Shown here piece by piece: positions 16,649 to 25,653 of a stretch of DNA of 54,134 nt. How positions within the stretch are numbered: the stretch's first letter is position 1; each line of letters begins with the position of its first letter. Source of the stretch: Saprospiraceae bacterium (lineage in GTDB: Bacteria; Bacteroidota; Bacteroidia; Chitinophagales; Saprospiraceae); NCBI GenBank assembly GCA_030728245.1, contig JANQZX010000090.1, positions 1 through 54,134 of the forward strand, read 5' to 3'. The position numbers and the translations under genes were made by a program. Under the pieces are notes generated by a model, which searched no databases, was not told where the DNA came from, and saw only the letters and a list, made by a program, of their open reading frames with translations.

Positions 16649-17983
16649 TTAGTTATTAGGAAAATAACTTTTATCATTCTTTCCACCACCTTGAACTAAC
16701 TCTAATCTTGTTTTAAATTCTTTGCTAAGATCCAGCTGATCTTTTTTAGCATATATTTCTTTTAAAGCGATTAATGTATTGGTATCATTTGGGTTAATTG
16801 CCTCAGCTCTTTGAAAGTAAGGTAAAGATTCATCGAACTGTTTGAAAACCTGTGCTTTAAGGTCATTAAACTTTTTAAGACCTTCTTTAGAATAATCTTC
16901 ACTTAGCGCATTCATTTTTTGAGAAGTTAATGCAGCCTTATTATAGTAAAGGGCACCAATGCTGTAAAGAGCCTCTACATTTTTAGGATCCATTTCTATA
17001 GCCTTATTGAAATACTCCAATGACTTAGTAAAATAACCATCAGCAACCACAGGATCACCATTATCCTTAGTGGTTTTCTGGTGTAAATTATCGTAAACGT
17101 TGCCCATAACAGAATAGAGAGAAACGTTATTCGGTTCCATTTTAATAGCTGTTTCCAATCTTTGAATCAACTGATCCATTTTCTGTAACTTAAGATAATG
17201 GTTGATTTCCACAAAGAGCAGTGATAAATCTTCCGGAAACTGCTTGCGGGCATTTTCAAGAATTGGATAAGCCTCTTCAGGAGAAGTCTTTTTAGCTTTT
17301 AGATTGTACAAAGATTCATAAATAGCAGGCTTATCGTACTTTTTATCTGCAAGCATTGTAAAATACTTCTCTGCTTCTGCATCGTAACCACCATTAAATG
17401 CAGCTAAACCTGAGATATACACCTGATTTAAGTAATCAGCTTCAACATCTAGAGTACTAACTTCCCCCGCATTTTTCAACATATCATGTATAGCGATAAC
17501 AGTGGAAAAGTCTTTAAAAGCCATTTCATATTTCTGTTCGTCGTAATTATAAACCCCAATATTACTTAATGAATTTTGAAGAGCACCAATAAGTTTTAAG
17601 ATTTTCTTTTTCTCTGCTGGCTTAACTGCCATATCCATTGCCTTCATAAAATGTTCAAAAGCAATTAACTCCGGATTATCTGTTTTAGGCAAATCATCTA
17701 AAGAACCAACACCTAACTGTTTAGTAGTAACAATCTGGTTAGCGAGTTCTGCCATAATTTCTCCACTTTTTAAAAAAGCTTCAGGAGTCAGCGTAGCTTC
17801 TTGAAAAGTTACTGCCTTGGTTATAGCTGTAACGGCATCTGTTAATTTAGCTTTGTTCCCAATCATATCCAATTGGAAAGCAGTAAAGGCTTTTTTAGCA
17901 CTTGAAAACTCTGATTTATAATCTTGTGCATTCAAAACTATAGTTCCTACTAAAAGAAAGGATAATAAAAATGACTTTTTCAT
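16649..17983 (-). CDS. Exported tetratricopeptide-repeat protein
   Basis: 444 residues with signal peptide MKKSFLLSFLLVGTIVLNAQ. The mature part is helical, with TPR units recognisable as YNYDEQKYEMAFKDFSTVI, AAFNGGYDAEAEKYFTMLADKKYD, SLYSVMGNVYDNLH...YFTKSLEYFNKAIEMDPKN, EALYSIGALYYNKA and LPYFQRAEAINPNDTNTLIALKEIYAK. TPR proteins are protein-binding scaffolds; a periplasmic or outer-membrane-associated role is likely here. It lies directly downstream of gyrA on the same strand but has its own promoter-like element in the 80-bp gap and a strong terminator after it, so it is probably monocistronic. The specific partner cannot be read from the sequence. Confidence 0.88.
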   Translation of the reverse strand: MKKSFLLSFLLVGTIVLNAQDYKSEFSSAKKAFTAFQLDMIGNKAKLTDAVTAITKAVTFQEATLTPEAFLKSGEIMAELANQIVTTKQLGVGSLDDLPKTDNPELIAFEHFMKAMDMAVKPAEKKKILKLIGALQNSLSNIGVYNYDEQKYEMAFKDFSTVIAIHDMLKNAGEVSTLDVEADYLNQVYISGLAAFNGGYDAEAEKYFTMLADKKYDKPAIYESLYNLKAKKTSPEEAYPILENARKQFPEDLSLLFVEINHYLKLQKMDQLIQRLETAIKMEPNNVSLYSVMGNVYDNLHQKTTKDNGDPVVADGYFTKSLEYFNKAIEMDPKNVEALYSIGALYYNKAALTSQKMNALSEDYSKEGLKKFNDLKAQVFKQFDESLPYFQRAEAINPNDTNTLIALKEIYAKKDQLDLSKEFKTRLELVQGGGKNDKSYFPNN

Positions 17984-18017
17984 GGTTCATTAAGGTTTGT
18001 TTGGTAAACATGATTTA

Positions 18018-18036
18018 CCTAAATAACGTATTTAGG
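18018..18036. promoter_or_regulatory. 19-bp palindrome over the predicted TPR-gene transcription start
   Basis: CCTAAATA-ACG-TATTTAGG is a perfect 8+8 inverted repeat. It sits immediately downstream of the leftward -7 element at 18040-18047, so it would overlap the +1 region or form the first hairpin of the transcript. It may be an operator or an mRNA-stabilising 5' hairpin; the sequence alone does not decide. Confidence 0.35.
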
Positions 18037-18039
18037 GTT

Positions 18040-18047
18040 CAAAATTA
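18040..18047 (-). promoter_or_regulatory. Putative -7 promoter element of the TPR gene
   Basis: On the minus strand the bases read TAATTTTG, an exact TAnnTTTG match. It lies 57 bases before the start codon at 17983, in the gap after gyrA. A TTG on the same strand is only 8 bp upstream, too close to be a canonical -33 element. Confidence 0.4.
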
Positions 18048-18063
18048 TTGTTTTGCAAAAATA

Positions 18064-20631
18064 TTATAATTCCTGAGGAATTTCAGTGTCATTATCTGAA
18101 ATATCCTGGTTATCGATACTATTTTCGTTATTTTCCATAGAAATTCCTATATTTTCCTCGCCTTCTGGCAATTCCATTTCAGGTGAATAAGGAATAACAG
18201 CAACATCAGCAATCGCATCATCCTCGTCTAATCGTATTACTCTTACGCCTTGGGTAGCTCTTCCGATGACCCTCATCGTTGACACAGCCATACGAATAAT
18301 AATGCCAGACCGATTAGTGATCATCAGATCTTCATTTTCCTGGACAGCCTTCATCGCAATCAGAGCGCCCGTTTTATTCGTAATCTGCATCGTTTTGACA
18401 CCTTTTGCCCCTCTGTTGGTAAGTCTGTATTCATCGACCTCTGACCTTTTACCATTTCCCTTCTCAGAAACGACCAATATTGTATCCTGAATACTCTCCG
18501 TGGGATTGATACAAAGCATGCCCACTATGGCATCGGATTCTCCGGAAAGCGCCATACCTTTTACCCCTGTGGCATTTCTTCCCATAGGTCTAACTTTAGA
18601 TTCATGGAAGCGAACGGCATACCCACGACGACTTGCGAGGAATATTTGATGATCTCCGCCGGTTAAAGTAGCTGAAAGCAGCATGTCCCCTTCTGCGATG
18701 GTAATGGCATTAATACCGCCTACTCTTGGACGGGAATAAGCTTCTACTGCTGTTTTTTTAATAATCCCAAGATGGGTACAGAAAATGATATAATGATTTT
18801 TAACGAACTCACTATCGTTTAAATTTGGAATATTAATATATGCTTTGACTTTATCGTCCTGAGCTATATTTAAAATATTTTGAATGGCTCTGCCTGCAGA
18901 AGATTTACTTGCCTCTGGAATTTCAAAAACTCGTAACCAGAAGCATTTTCCAGATTCAGTAAAAAGAAGCAAGTAATTATGTGAATTAGCCACGAACATA
19001 TTGACAATAAAATCTTCATCTCTCGTTCGCGAACCCTTCGCACCTCTGCCTCCCCTACTCTGCGTTCTGAATTCCGATGCTGCTGTGCGTTTAATATAAC
19101 CCAGGTTAGAAATGGTAACAACCACCTCTTCCTCCTTTATAAGGTCTTCCAGATTGATATCACCCTCAGCGGCAACAATTTCAGTTCTCCTTGCATCACC
19201 ATAATTTTCTTTAATTTCTAAGAGTTCCGTTCTAACTATTTCCCTTTGAATTTCTTCAGAAGCCAAAATAGATTCATAGTAAGCAATTTTATCCATTACC
19301 TCTTTATACTCCGCTCTTACTTTATCTCTTTCAAGACCAGTCAAACGTTGTAACCTCATTTCAAGAATAGCCTTAGCCTGAATATCGGATAAGCCGAAAG
19401 TTGACATTAAGCCCTCTTTAGCCTCTTCCGCATTTTTACTTGCTCTAATAAGGGCAATAACCTCATCTAAATGATCCAAAGCTATAAGGATACCCTCAAG
19501 GATATGTGCTCTTTCTTTTGCCTTTTTTAAATCGTATTTTGTTCTTTTAACAATGACCTCCAGGCGGAATTTTATAAACTCCACAATCATGTCTTTCAAA
19601 CATAAAATTTCTGGCCTACCACCAACTAAAGCAACATTATTAATGCCATAGGAAGTTTGAAGAGGAGAATATTTATAGAGTTGGGAGAGAACTACCTTAG
19701 CCATAGCATCTCTCTTTATCTCCACCACTACCCTCATGCCTTGTCTTGCTGACTCATCTCGTACGTCAGAAATACCTGGAATCTTTTTTTCAATAGTAAG
19801 TTCAGCAATTTTTGCTACCAACATTGATTTATTAACCTGATAAGGGATTTCAGTAATGATTATAGATTCCCTTCCAGAGGCAGAAGTTTCAATTTCCGCT
19901 CTACCTCTTAGTACAATTTTACCACGCCCCGTTGCAAAGCCCTCTCTGACCCCTTTGGTTCCATAAATAATTCCACCTGTGGGAAAATCAGGAGCCTTTA
20001 TATATTGCATTAGACCATCTACGTCAATTTCCGGATCGGCCAAAGTGGCGACGATACCATCAATAACTTCGGTTAAGTTATGAGGCATAAGATTTGTAGC
20101 CATTCCTACGGCGATACCAGAGGCTCCGTTGATTAACAAATTGGGAACCTTGGTAGGTAAAACGGATGGTTCTTCTAAAGAATCATCAAAATTTAGCGTA
20201 AAATCAACCGTATCTTTATCAATATCGGCTAAAATTTCATCACTAATTTTTTTCAATCTAGCTTCGGTATAACGCATGGCAGCAGGTCCGTCACCGTCAA
20301 TATTGCCAAAATTACCCTGAGGGTCGACTAAAGGATAGCGTAATGACCAGTCCTGAGCCATTCTCACCATAGTATCATATACGGAAGTATCCCCATGAGG
20401 GTGATATTTTCCTAAGACTTCACCTACAATACGTGCAGACTTTTTATGAGCTTTATTATGCGTTAGTCCTAAATCAGACATGGCATATAGAACTCTTCTT
20501 TGAACAGGTTTCATCCCATCTCTTACATCCGGTAAAGCACGGGATACAATAACTGACATTGAATAATCAATGTAAGCTGATTTCATTTCATCCTCTATTT
20601 GAATAGGGATTATACGGTCTTCTGGAGTCAT
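18064..20631 (-). CDS. gyrA: DNA gyrase subunit A
   Basis: 855 residues. The breakage-reunion domain starts [20 protein letters not shown]. Catalytic Tyr121 is in [10 protein letters not shown]. The quinolone-determining region reads [11 protein letters not shown] (77-87), with Thr82 at the position of E. coli Ser83 and Asp86 at that of Asp87. A GyrA-box-like QSRGGRG near residue 525 begins the six-bladed C-terminal DNA-wrapping domain, which argues for gyrase rather than topoisomerase IV. The C-terminus ends in a short acidic tail (..[10 protein letters not shown]). With GyrB it introduces negative supercoils using ATP. The start is the ATG after a ~80-nt leader. The gene is divergent from ubiE, with a 180-bp shared upstream region holding promoter elements for both. 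Confidence 0.97.
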   Translation of the reverse strand: MTPEDRIIPIQIEDEMKSAYIDYSMSVIVSRALPDVRDGMKPVQRRVLYAMSDLGLTHNKAHKKSARIVGEVLGKYHPHGDTSVYDTMVRMAQDWSLRYPLVDPQGNFGNIDGDGPAAMRYTEARLKKISDEILADIDKDTVDFTLNFDDSLEEPSVLPTKVPNLLINGASGIAVGMATNLMPHNLTEVIDGIVATLADPEIDVDGLMQYIKAPDFPTGGIIYGTKGVREGFATGRGKIVLRGRAEIETSASGRESIIITEIPYQVNKSMLVAKIAELTIEKKIPGISDVRDESARQGMRVVVEIKRDAMAKVVLSQLYKYSPLQTSYGINNVALVGGRPEILCLKDMIVEFIKFRLEVIVKRTKYDLKKAKERAHILEGILIALDHLDEVIALIRASKNAEEAKEGLMSTFGLSDIQAKAILEMRLQRLTGLERDKVRAEYKEVMDKIAYYESILASEEIQREIVRTELLEIKENYGDARRTEIVAAEGDINLEDLIKEEEVVVTISNLGYIKRTAASEFRTQSRGGRGAKGSRTRDEDFIVNMFVANSHNYLLLFTESGKCFWLRVFEIPEASKSSAGRAIQNILNIAQDDKVKAYINIPNLNDSEFVKNHYIIFCTHLGIIKKTAVEAYSRPRVGGINAITIAEGDMLLSATLTGGDHQIFLASRRGYAVRFHESKVRPMGRNATGVKGMALSGESDAIVGMLCINPTESIQDTILVVSEKGNGKRSEVDEYRLTNRGAKGVKTMQITNKTGALIAMKAVQENEDLMITNRSGIIIRMAVSTMRVIGRATQGVRVIRLDEDDAIADVAVIPYSPEMELPEGEENIGISMENNENSIDNQDISDNDTEIPQEL

Positions 20632-20717
20632 TACAGCTGTTAGTTATCCTGAAAAATAAAGGAATCAACTGGATTATTTATCAGGTTTTCAGTATGAACG
20701 GATTAATTTTCGTAACA

Positions 20718-20725
20718 CAAAATTA
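20718..20725 (-). promoter_or_regulatory. Putative -7 promoter element of gyrA
   Basis: Minus-strand TAATTTTG, matching TAnnTTTG, 87 bases upstream of the gyrA start. A TTG lies 24 bp further upstream (20750-20752), slightly longer than the usual ~19 bp spacing. Confidence 0.42.
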
Positions 20726-20764
20726 AGAAATTTCCGGACTATTTTTTAACAAAAAAAATCCATT

Positions 20765-20793
20765 TTGAAGCCCGCATAATCTGTCTATATTTG
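20765..20793 (+). promoter_or_regulatory. Promoter of ubiE-porT
   Basis: The best Bacteroidota-type promoter in the window: TTG at 20765-20767, an 18-bp spacer, then TATATTTG at 20786-20793, exactly matching the -33 TTG / -7 TAnnTTTG arrangement. The predicted start of transcription is near 20800, ~12 bases before the ATG at 20812, and this rules out an in-frame TTG at 20791 as the translation start. Confidence 0.6.
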
Positions 20794-20811
20794 CGGCATA
20801 AAAGAATCACA

Positions 20812-21534
20812 ATGGAAATTAAACCTTATCAGGCAGATGATACTAAGAAGAGTCAAGTATCAAGGATGTTCAACCGAATAGCCCCCTACTATGACTTTTT
20901 GAATCATTTTCTATCATTAGGCATCGATAAATATTGGAGAAAAAGGGCCATATCATTATTAGGGCCTGGAGAAATCCCCCATATTTTAGATATTGCGACG
21001 GGTACAGCTGATGTAGCTTTAACATTAAACCGTTATTACCCAAAAAGCACTATTATAGGTTTGGACATTTCTGTTGAAATGCTCTCCATCGGTAGAAAAA
21101 AAATCAGTGAAAAAGGATTAACGCCACAAATAACTTTATTAGAAGGAGATTCTGAAAATTTACCCTTTGACGAAGCATCTTTTGATGCCATTACCGTAGC
21201 ATTTGGGGTAAGAAACTTCGAAAACCTCGATAAAGGAATGAAAGAAATGCACCGCGTTTTAAAAAAGGGGGGTAAAATAGTTGTATTAGAATTTAGCCAA
21301 CCTTCCTTTTTTTTATTCAAAATAGTATTTAATTTATACTTTAAATACATTTTACCCCTGATTGGTCGTTTAACTTCGAAAGACCCAAGGGCTTACCAAT
21401 ATTTATATGAATCAGTTCAAGCCTTTCCATCGGGGGAAAAATTTCTTGATGTTTTAGGTAAAAATGGCTTTAAACCAATTCAATGCAACCCATTAACTTT
21501 CGGAATTTGTTCAGCTTATTTAGCAGAAAAATAG
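20812..21534 (+). CDS. ubiE: Demethylmenaquinone / ubiquinone methyltransferase UbiE/MenG
   Basis: 240 residues from the ATG at 20812. A class I SAM-dependent methyltransferase: motif I ILDIATGTADVAL (~58-70), IGLDISVEML with the acidic ribose-binding residue (~82-91), DAITVAFGVRNFENL and MHRVLKKGGKIVVLEFSQP, the last two being UbiE signatures. It methylates demethylmenaquinone to menaquinone (and, in organisms that have it, the ubiquinone precursor) at the inner membrane. The frame extends to a TTG at 20791, but that codon overlaps the -7 element, so it is rejected. The last 52 bases overlap the start of porT. The ubiE-porT pairing recurs in Bacteroidota. Confidence 0.96.
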   Translation: MEIKPYQADDTKKSQVSRMFNRIAPYYDFLNHFLSLGIDKYWRKRAISLLGPGEIPHILDIATGTADVALTLNRYYPKSTIIGLDISVEMLSIGRKKISEKGLTPQITLLEGDSENLPFDEASFDAITVAFGVRNFENLDKGMKEMHRVLKKGGKIVVLEFSQPSFFLFKIVFNLYFKYILPLIGRLTSKDPRAYQYLYESVQAFPSGEKFLDVLGKNGFKPIQCNPLTFGICSAYLAEK

Positions 21535-22217
21535 TCCTTTTTTATTTTGTTTTGATTGGTCCCTGTTTAGTTTATGGGCAAAGAGGCAGTGTTCATAATC
21601 CAAATTATCAGCAGTTTAACCAAAATGACTATTACTTTGGATTCACCTTTGCCATCAATAATTCCAGATTCAGGACTTACCAATCGAGTGAATTTTTAAA
21701 GCATGACAGTATAAAAATTGTACAAGGACTTGGGGGGTCTGGCTTTAATGTCGGTATTGTATCTAATTTAAAAATGGGCAATTATTTTGATTTCCGATTT
21801 TTACCCACTTTATCATTTGCTGAAAAGAGGCTGAAATATCAATATCCAGATTATTCGAGCAATCGAAAAGTTGAATCAGTCTTTGTAGAATTACCTTTTC
21901 AGTTCAGGTACAAATCTGAACCTTACCACGATGTAAGATTATTCTTACTGGCTGGTTTAAAATATTCATTTGATGTTGCGAGTGACTCCAGGACAAAACA
22001 AGCGGAAACCTTGGTAAGAATAGCTCCCAACGATTTTTCTTTTGAGACAGGCGTAGGTTTTCAAATATTTTTACCCTTCTTCATTTTTTCCCCGGAATTA
22101 AAAATTTCACAGGGAATGGGAAATACGCTGATTTTCAATAAGAACCTTTCTGAATCAACGATACTTGAAAAAATACTTTCCAGAACCTTCACCATATCAC
22201 TACATTTCGAAGGCTAG
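21483..22217 (+). CDS. porT: Type IX secretion system assembly protein PorT
   Basis: 244 residues; signal peptide ending ..PCLVYGQ near residue 33, then an outer-membrane beta-barrel pattern (YYFGFTFAINNSRFRT, GGSGFNVGIVSNLKMGNYFDFRFLPTLSFAEKRLKYQY, FVELPFQFRYKSE, RLFLLAGLKYSFDVAS, DFSFETGVGFQIFLPFF, terminal FTISLHFEG). Length, barrel motifs and location right after ubiE match PorT/SprT, a barrel protein required for assembly of the type IX secretion system. The start lies 52 bp inside ubiE, so translation may be coupled. The 3' end overlaps the convergent ACP phosphodiesterase gene by 29 bp. The assignment uses position as well as sequence; a generic PorT-family barrel is the alternative. 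Confidence 0.85.
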   Translation: MQPINFRNLFSLFSRKIVLFYFVLIGPCLVYGQRGSVHNPNYQQFNQNDYYFGFTFAINNSRFRTYQSSEFLKHDSIKIVQGLGGSGFNVGIVSNLKMGNYFDFRFLPTLSFAEKRLKYQYPDYSSNRKVESVFVELPFQFRYKSEPYHDVRLFLLAGLKYSFDVASDSRTKQAETLVRIAPNDFSFETGVGFQIFLPFFIFSPELKISQGMGNTLIFNKNLSESTILEKILSRTFTISLHFEG

Positions 22218-22788
22218 CCTGTTTTTTTGAATACTCAATCATATCGGGAAAAAGAGAAAGGAAAGATTTTTCAATCATTTTTCCTTCCTGTTTAAGACTT
22301 ACGTGCCAACTTTCCAACCATTGAGGTTGGGCGACCCGTTTTGTTAATCTCAAAAAACAATACGACAATCCCTCAAAATGACCATAGTGCAACAGCCAGT
22401 TACCTTGTATCATTGCACGCAACTGACTTTGTGATGAATCCGGTAGTTTTTCAATATTGTCTAATAACAACTTATTAGTATCGGCAGAAAATTCTTCCAG
22501 TGAAATGCTGGAAAAGCAATGCCAGTTTTTAACTAAAAAGTAATCGAAAAGAATATCAAGAACCACACCGGCATATTTACCGTGTAATGGGTATAAAACC
22601 GGTAAACAGGTTTGAAAATCAGGATGGTTATCTGTAAAAACATCCATTTTCCTATGATGAATAACGCCTTCAGAAACCTTTTCCGCCAGACTTCTGTGAA
22701 CATTACCTTTTAACATATCAGCAGTAATATTTCCAAGCAAAAAATCCGGGTCTCTACCCGACAAAAATGCGTGAGCTAAATAATTCAT
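22189..22788 (-). CDS. ACP phosphodiesterase (AcpH-like)
   Basis: 199 residues. The N-terminal MNYLAHAFLSGRDPDFLLGNI-type opening followed by ADMLKGN, then GVIHHRKMDVFTDNHPDF and LDILFDYFLVKNW, are the conserved His/Asp-rich helical motifs of the acyl-carrier-protein phosphodiesterase family, an HD-like metal-dependent fold. The family removes the 4'-phosphopantetheine arm from holo-ACP. Monocistronic and leftward. The 3' end overlaps porT by 29 bp on the opposite strand. Members outside Gammaproteobacteria are little tested, so the reaction is by homology. Confidence 0.88.
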   Translation of the reverse strand: MNYLAHAFLSGRDPDFLLGNITADMLKGNVHRSLAEKVSEGVIHHRKMDVFTDNHPDFQTCLPVLYPLHGKYAGVVLDILFDYFLVKNWHCFSSISLEEFSADTNKLLLDNIEKLPDSSQSQLRAMIQGNWLLHYGHFEGLSYCFLRLTKRVAQPQWLESWHVSLKQEGKMIEKSFLSLFPDMIEYSKKQASLRNVVIW

Positions 22789-22861
22789 GTAAAAAATATA
22801 ATTATATTAGAATAAACAGGTAAGTTTTTAAATAAGTTTCTAATAATGAATTTTGGTTTTT

Positions 22862-22869
22862 TATCTTTG
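22862..22869 (+). promoter_or_regulatory. Putative -7 promoter element of ychF
   Basis: TATCTTTG matches TAnnTTTG, 27 bases upstream of the ATG at 22889. It shows that the in-frame TTG at 22853 cannot be the translation start. No TTG was found at the expected -33 distance. Confidence 0.45.
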
Positions 22870-22888
22870 TCATCTTAAAAAAAATAAC

Positions 22889-23986
22889 ATGGGTTTGAAA
22901 TGTGGTATTGTAGGTTTACCCAATGTTGGGAAATCAACTTTGTTTAATGCACTGACATCAGCTGGTGCTTTAGCAGCTAATTATCCTTTTGCAACAAAGG
23001 AACCTAATATTGGGATGATTGTCGTTCCGGATGAAAGACTAGATCAACTGGCAGCACTGATCAATCCAAGAAACGTGCTTCCCACCAATGTTGAAATAGT
23101 GGATATTGCCGGTTTAATAAAAGGAGCAAGTAAAGGCGAAGGTCTTGGGAACCAATTCCTGGGTAATATTAGGGAAGTAGATGCCATTTTACATGTAGTT
23201 CGTTGCTTTGAAGACGATAATGTTGTTCATGTGGATGGAAGTGTTAACCCTGTAAGAGATAAGGAAATCATTGATTTAGAATTAATTCTTAAGGACATCG
23301 AAACCGTTGAAAAAAGGTTAGATAAATATAAAAAACAAGCCAAGAGCGGCAATAAAGAAGACGTGAGAGCAGTTGAGCATTGTTCGGCTTTATTGAAACA
23401 TTTAGAAAACAGTCAGCCCGCACGCAATTTTGAAACTGACGATGAAAGTAAAGCTATTTTGGTTGAAATGATGCTATTGACAAACAAACCTATTTTATAT
23501 GTTTGTAACGTAGATGAAAAATCATTTCCAGATGGAAATAATCTGACAAGAGCTTTTGAAAAAGCTATTGAAGGAGAACCTGCAGAAATTATTCTTATTT
23601 GTGCTGGCATTGAAGCGGACATAGCTGCGTTGGATTCTGTAGAGGAAAGAAAGGAATTTTTAGAAGCAATGGGACTGGAAGAGCCCGGCGTGAATAGATT
23701 AATCCGTAAAAGTTATCAATTACTAAACCTGGTAACGTATTTCACTGCCGGGGAAAAAGAAGTACGTGCCTGGACTATTACCAAAGGAACGAAAGCTCCC
23801 GGGGCTGCTGGTGTAATTCACTCTGATTTTGAAAAGGGCTTCATTAGAGCAGAAGTTATTCATTATCCAGATTTCATACATTACAAGTCTGAAGCTCAAG
23901 TAAAAGAAGCTGGAAAAATGTCTGTTGAGGGCAAAGAATATACAGTGCTTGATGGTGATATCATGCATTTTAGATTTAATGTTTAA
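22889..23986 (+). CDS. ychF: Redox-regulated ATPase YchF
   Basis: 365 residues from the ATG at 22889. An Obg-family P-loop protein: GLPNVGKST (9-17), the switch II region [24 protein letters not shown] in place of the NKxD guanine-specificity motif (hence ATP rather than GTP), and a C-terminal TGS domain ([19 protein letters not shown]...). YchF/Ola1 proteins bind ribosomes and respond to oxidative stress. Full length, with the typical C-terminus [10 protein letters not shown]. Start chosen because the promoter element lies between an upstream in-frame TTG and this ATG. Confidence 0.97.
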   Translation: MGLKCGIVGLPNVGKSTLFNALTSAGALAANYPFATKEPNIGMIVVPDERLDQLAALINPRNVLPTNVEIVDIAGLIKGASKGEGLGNQFLGNIREVDAILHVVRCFEDDNVVHVDGSVNPVRDKEIIDLELILKDIETVEKRLDKYKKQAKSGNKEDVRAVEHCSALLKHLENSQPARNFETDDESKAILVEMMLLTNKPILYVCNVDEKSFPDGNNLTRAFEKAIEGEPAEIILICAGIEADIAALDSVEERKEFLEAMGLEEPGVNRLIRKSYQLLNLVTYFTAGEKEVRAWTITKGTKAPGAAGVIHSDFEKGFIRAEVIHYPDFIHYKSEAQVKEAGKMSVEGKEYTVLDGDIMHFRFNV

Positions 23987-24004
23987 TACATTCTACCAGA
24001 ATTA

Positions 24005-25624
24005 TTAATTATTACCTTTGATTAGGTCCGAGGCTTTCTCGGCCACTGCAATGACGGGTGCATTGGTATTTCCTGAAGTAACTTCGGGTATTACCGATGC
24101 ATCCACAACCCTTAGTCCTTTTACACCGTTAACCCTGAGCGAAAAAGGAGATACAACTGCATCTTCGTCCGTGCCCATTTTACAGGTTCCACAAGGATGA
24201 TAAACTGTTTCACAGGAATTTAAAATATGTTCAATCCTTTCTTCATCATTATTAAATATTCCGGGATTATTCAAAGTATTACCTTTTCTAAAGGGTTCAA
24301 AAGCATTAGATAGCAACATAGCTTCAGCCCATTTAACACCTCTAAGCAAAGTTTTAAGATCTTCCCCCCCGGCATCGCTTAGGTATTGAGGATCAATTAG
24401 AGGTGCATCATGAGGACTTGCAGATTGTAAGCCAACGAATCCGCGACTTTTAGGTTTGAGCAAAGTAGGTAAAATAGTGAAACCTTCATCTTTTGGAAGA
24501 GAAGGATAATTGTGAATATCAAAACCAGCTACTGGAGCAAAATGAAATTGTAAATCGGGTCTGTCCAATTCGGGAAGCGTTCTAAGAAAAGAACAAGCAG
24601 CGAGTGGACTGGCTGAAAGAGGTCCAGACTTAGAGACCAGATATTTAATAATATTTGGAATTACCCAGGGAAACCTCTCTACATTATTGTAAGTGATACG
24701 CTGGTTGCACAAAACATTAAGATTTACAAATAAGTGATCTGATAAATTTTTCCCTACCCCCTTCAAATCGAATCGGCAACTTATACCTTTATCCTTCAAA
24801 TAATCTTTTTCCCCAATACCTGATAACATCATTATATGAGGAGATTGGAATGCGCCGGCACTAAGAATGACTTCTTTTGCCTTAATTATTTCTTTTAATT
24901 GATTATTACTGCCGGTTAATATTTCAATGCCAACCACGGAATCCTTTTTCCAACATAAGCCAGATACGAGTGCATTTGATAATAATCGTAAATTTGGCCT
25001 GTTTAAAATGGGTTTTACAAAGGACTCATACGTCGAGTGTCTAACCCCTTCATTGATAGTAAATTGAAATTTACCAGCACCATCTTGAACTTCCCCATTA
25101 AAATCAAGATTATGAGCGATCCCCATTTCTTCATTAGCCTCAATAAAAGCTTTAGTCAAAGGAGTTTCAAAACGATTATAAGAAATAGAAAGTGGCCCAT
25201 TAACACCATGATATTCATTATCAAAATTCCTATTTTCCTCTGATTTTTTAAAATACGGCAAAAGATTTTTGTACCCCCAGTCAACGTTGCCCCATTTTTG
25301 CCAATCGTTATAATCTTCGGCATTCCCCCTGATATAGGCCATGCAATTTACTGCACTTGAACCACCCATTAACTTTCCCCTTGGCTGATACATCTTCCTA
25401 TTATTTACCATTTTTTGAGGAACAGTATGAAAATTCCAATTATGATTTGAAAAATGTAATTTGGAGTAAGCTGCAGGAATTTTAACATTTATAGGTTGGA
25501 TAGACGAACCCGCCTCCACTAATAGCACGTTACATGTTGGATTTTCTGAGAGTCTATTGGCAAGCACACAGCCGGCTGAACCGGCTCCTACGATAATAAA
25601 ATCGAACATATTTGAATTAGCCAT
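24005..25624 (-). CDS. GMC-family FAD-dependent oxidoreductase (choline dehydrogenase-like)
   Basis: 539 residues from the ATG at 25624; a TTG two codons upstream is less likely. FAD-binding dinucleotide fold [19 protein letters not shown] (9-27), the GMC signature [18 protein letters not shown], a second signature with [17 protein letters not shown], and the catalytic region [11 protein letters not shown] with His476 and SGNTNAP with Asn521. Such enzymes oxidise alcohols such as choline or glucosides to aldehydes or acids. No signal peptide is seen. The gene lies 29 bp after the TamB gene on the same strand, an odd partner. No betaine-aldehyde dehydrogenase is present, so a choline substrate cannot be assumed. 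Confidence 0.92.
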   Translation of the reverse strand: MANSNMFDFIIVGAGSAGCVLANRLSENPTCNVLLVEAGSSIQPINVKIPAAYSKLHFSNHNWNFHTVPQKMVNNRKMYQPRGKLMGGSSAVNCMAYIRGNAEDYNDWQKWGNVDWGYKNLLPYFKKSEENRNFDNEYHGVNGPLSISYNRFETPLTKAFIEANEEMGIAHNLDFNGEVQDGAGKFQFTINEGVRHSTYESFVKPILNRPNLRLLSNALVSGLCWKKDSVVGIEILTGSNNQLKEIIKAKEVILSAGAFQSPHIMMLSGIGEKDYLKDKGISCRFDLKGVGKNLSDHLFVNLNVLCNQRITYNNVERFPWVIPNIIKYLVSKSGPLSASPLAACSFLRTLPELDRPDLQFHFAPVAGFDIHNYPSLPKDEGFTILPTLLKPKSRGFVGLQSASPHDAPLIDPQYLSDAGGEDLKTLLRGVKWAEAMLLSNAFEPFRKGNTLNNPGIFNNDEERIEHILNSCETVYHPCGTCKMGTDEDAVVSPFSLRVNGVKGLRVVDASVIPEVTSGNTNAPVIAVAEKASDLIKGNN

Positions 25625-25653
25625 AACCAATATTTAAAGATTAAGGATTTAAT

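Noticed and set aside
24018-24200. Open frames antisense to the GMC, TamB and PKD genes
   Set aside because: They are short, lack promoter elements and have no protein-like motifs; each lies inside a well-supported gene on the other strand.
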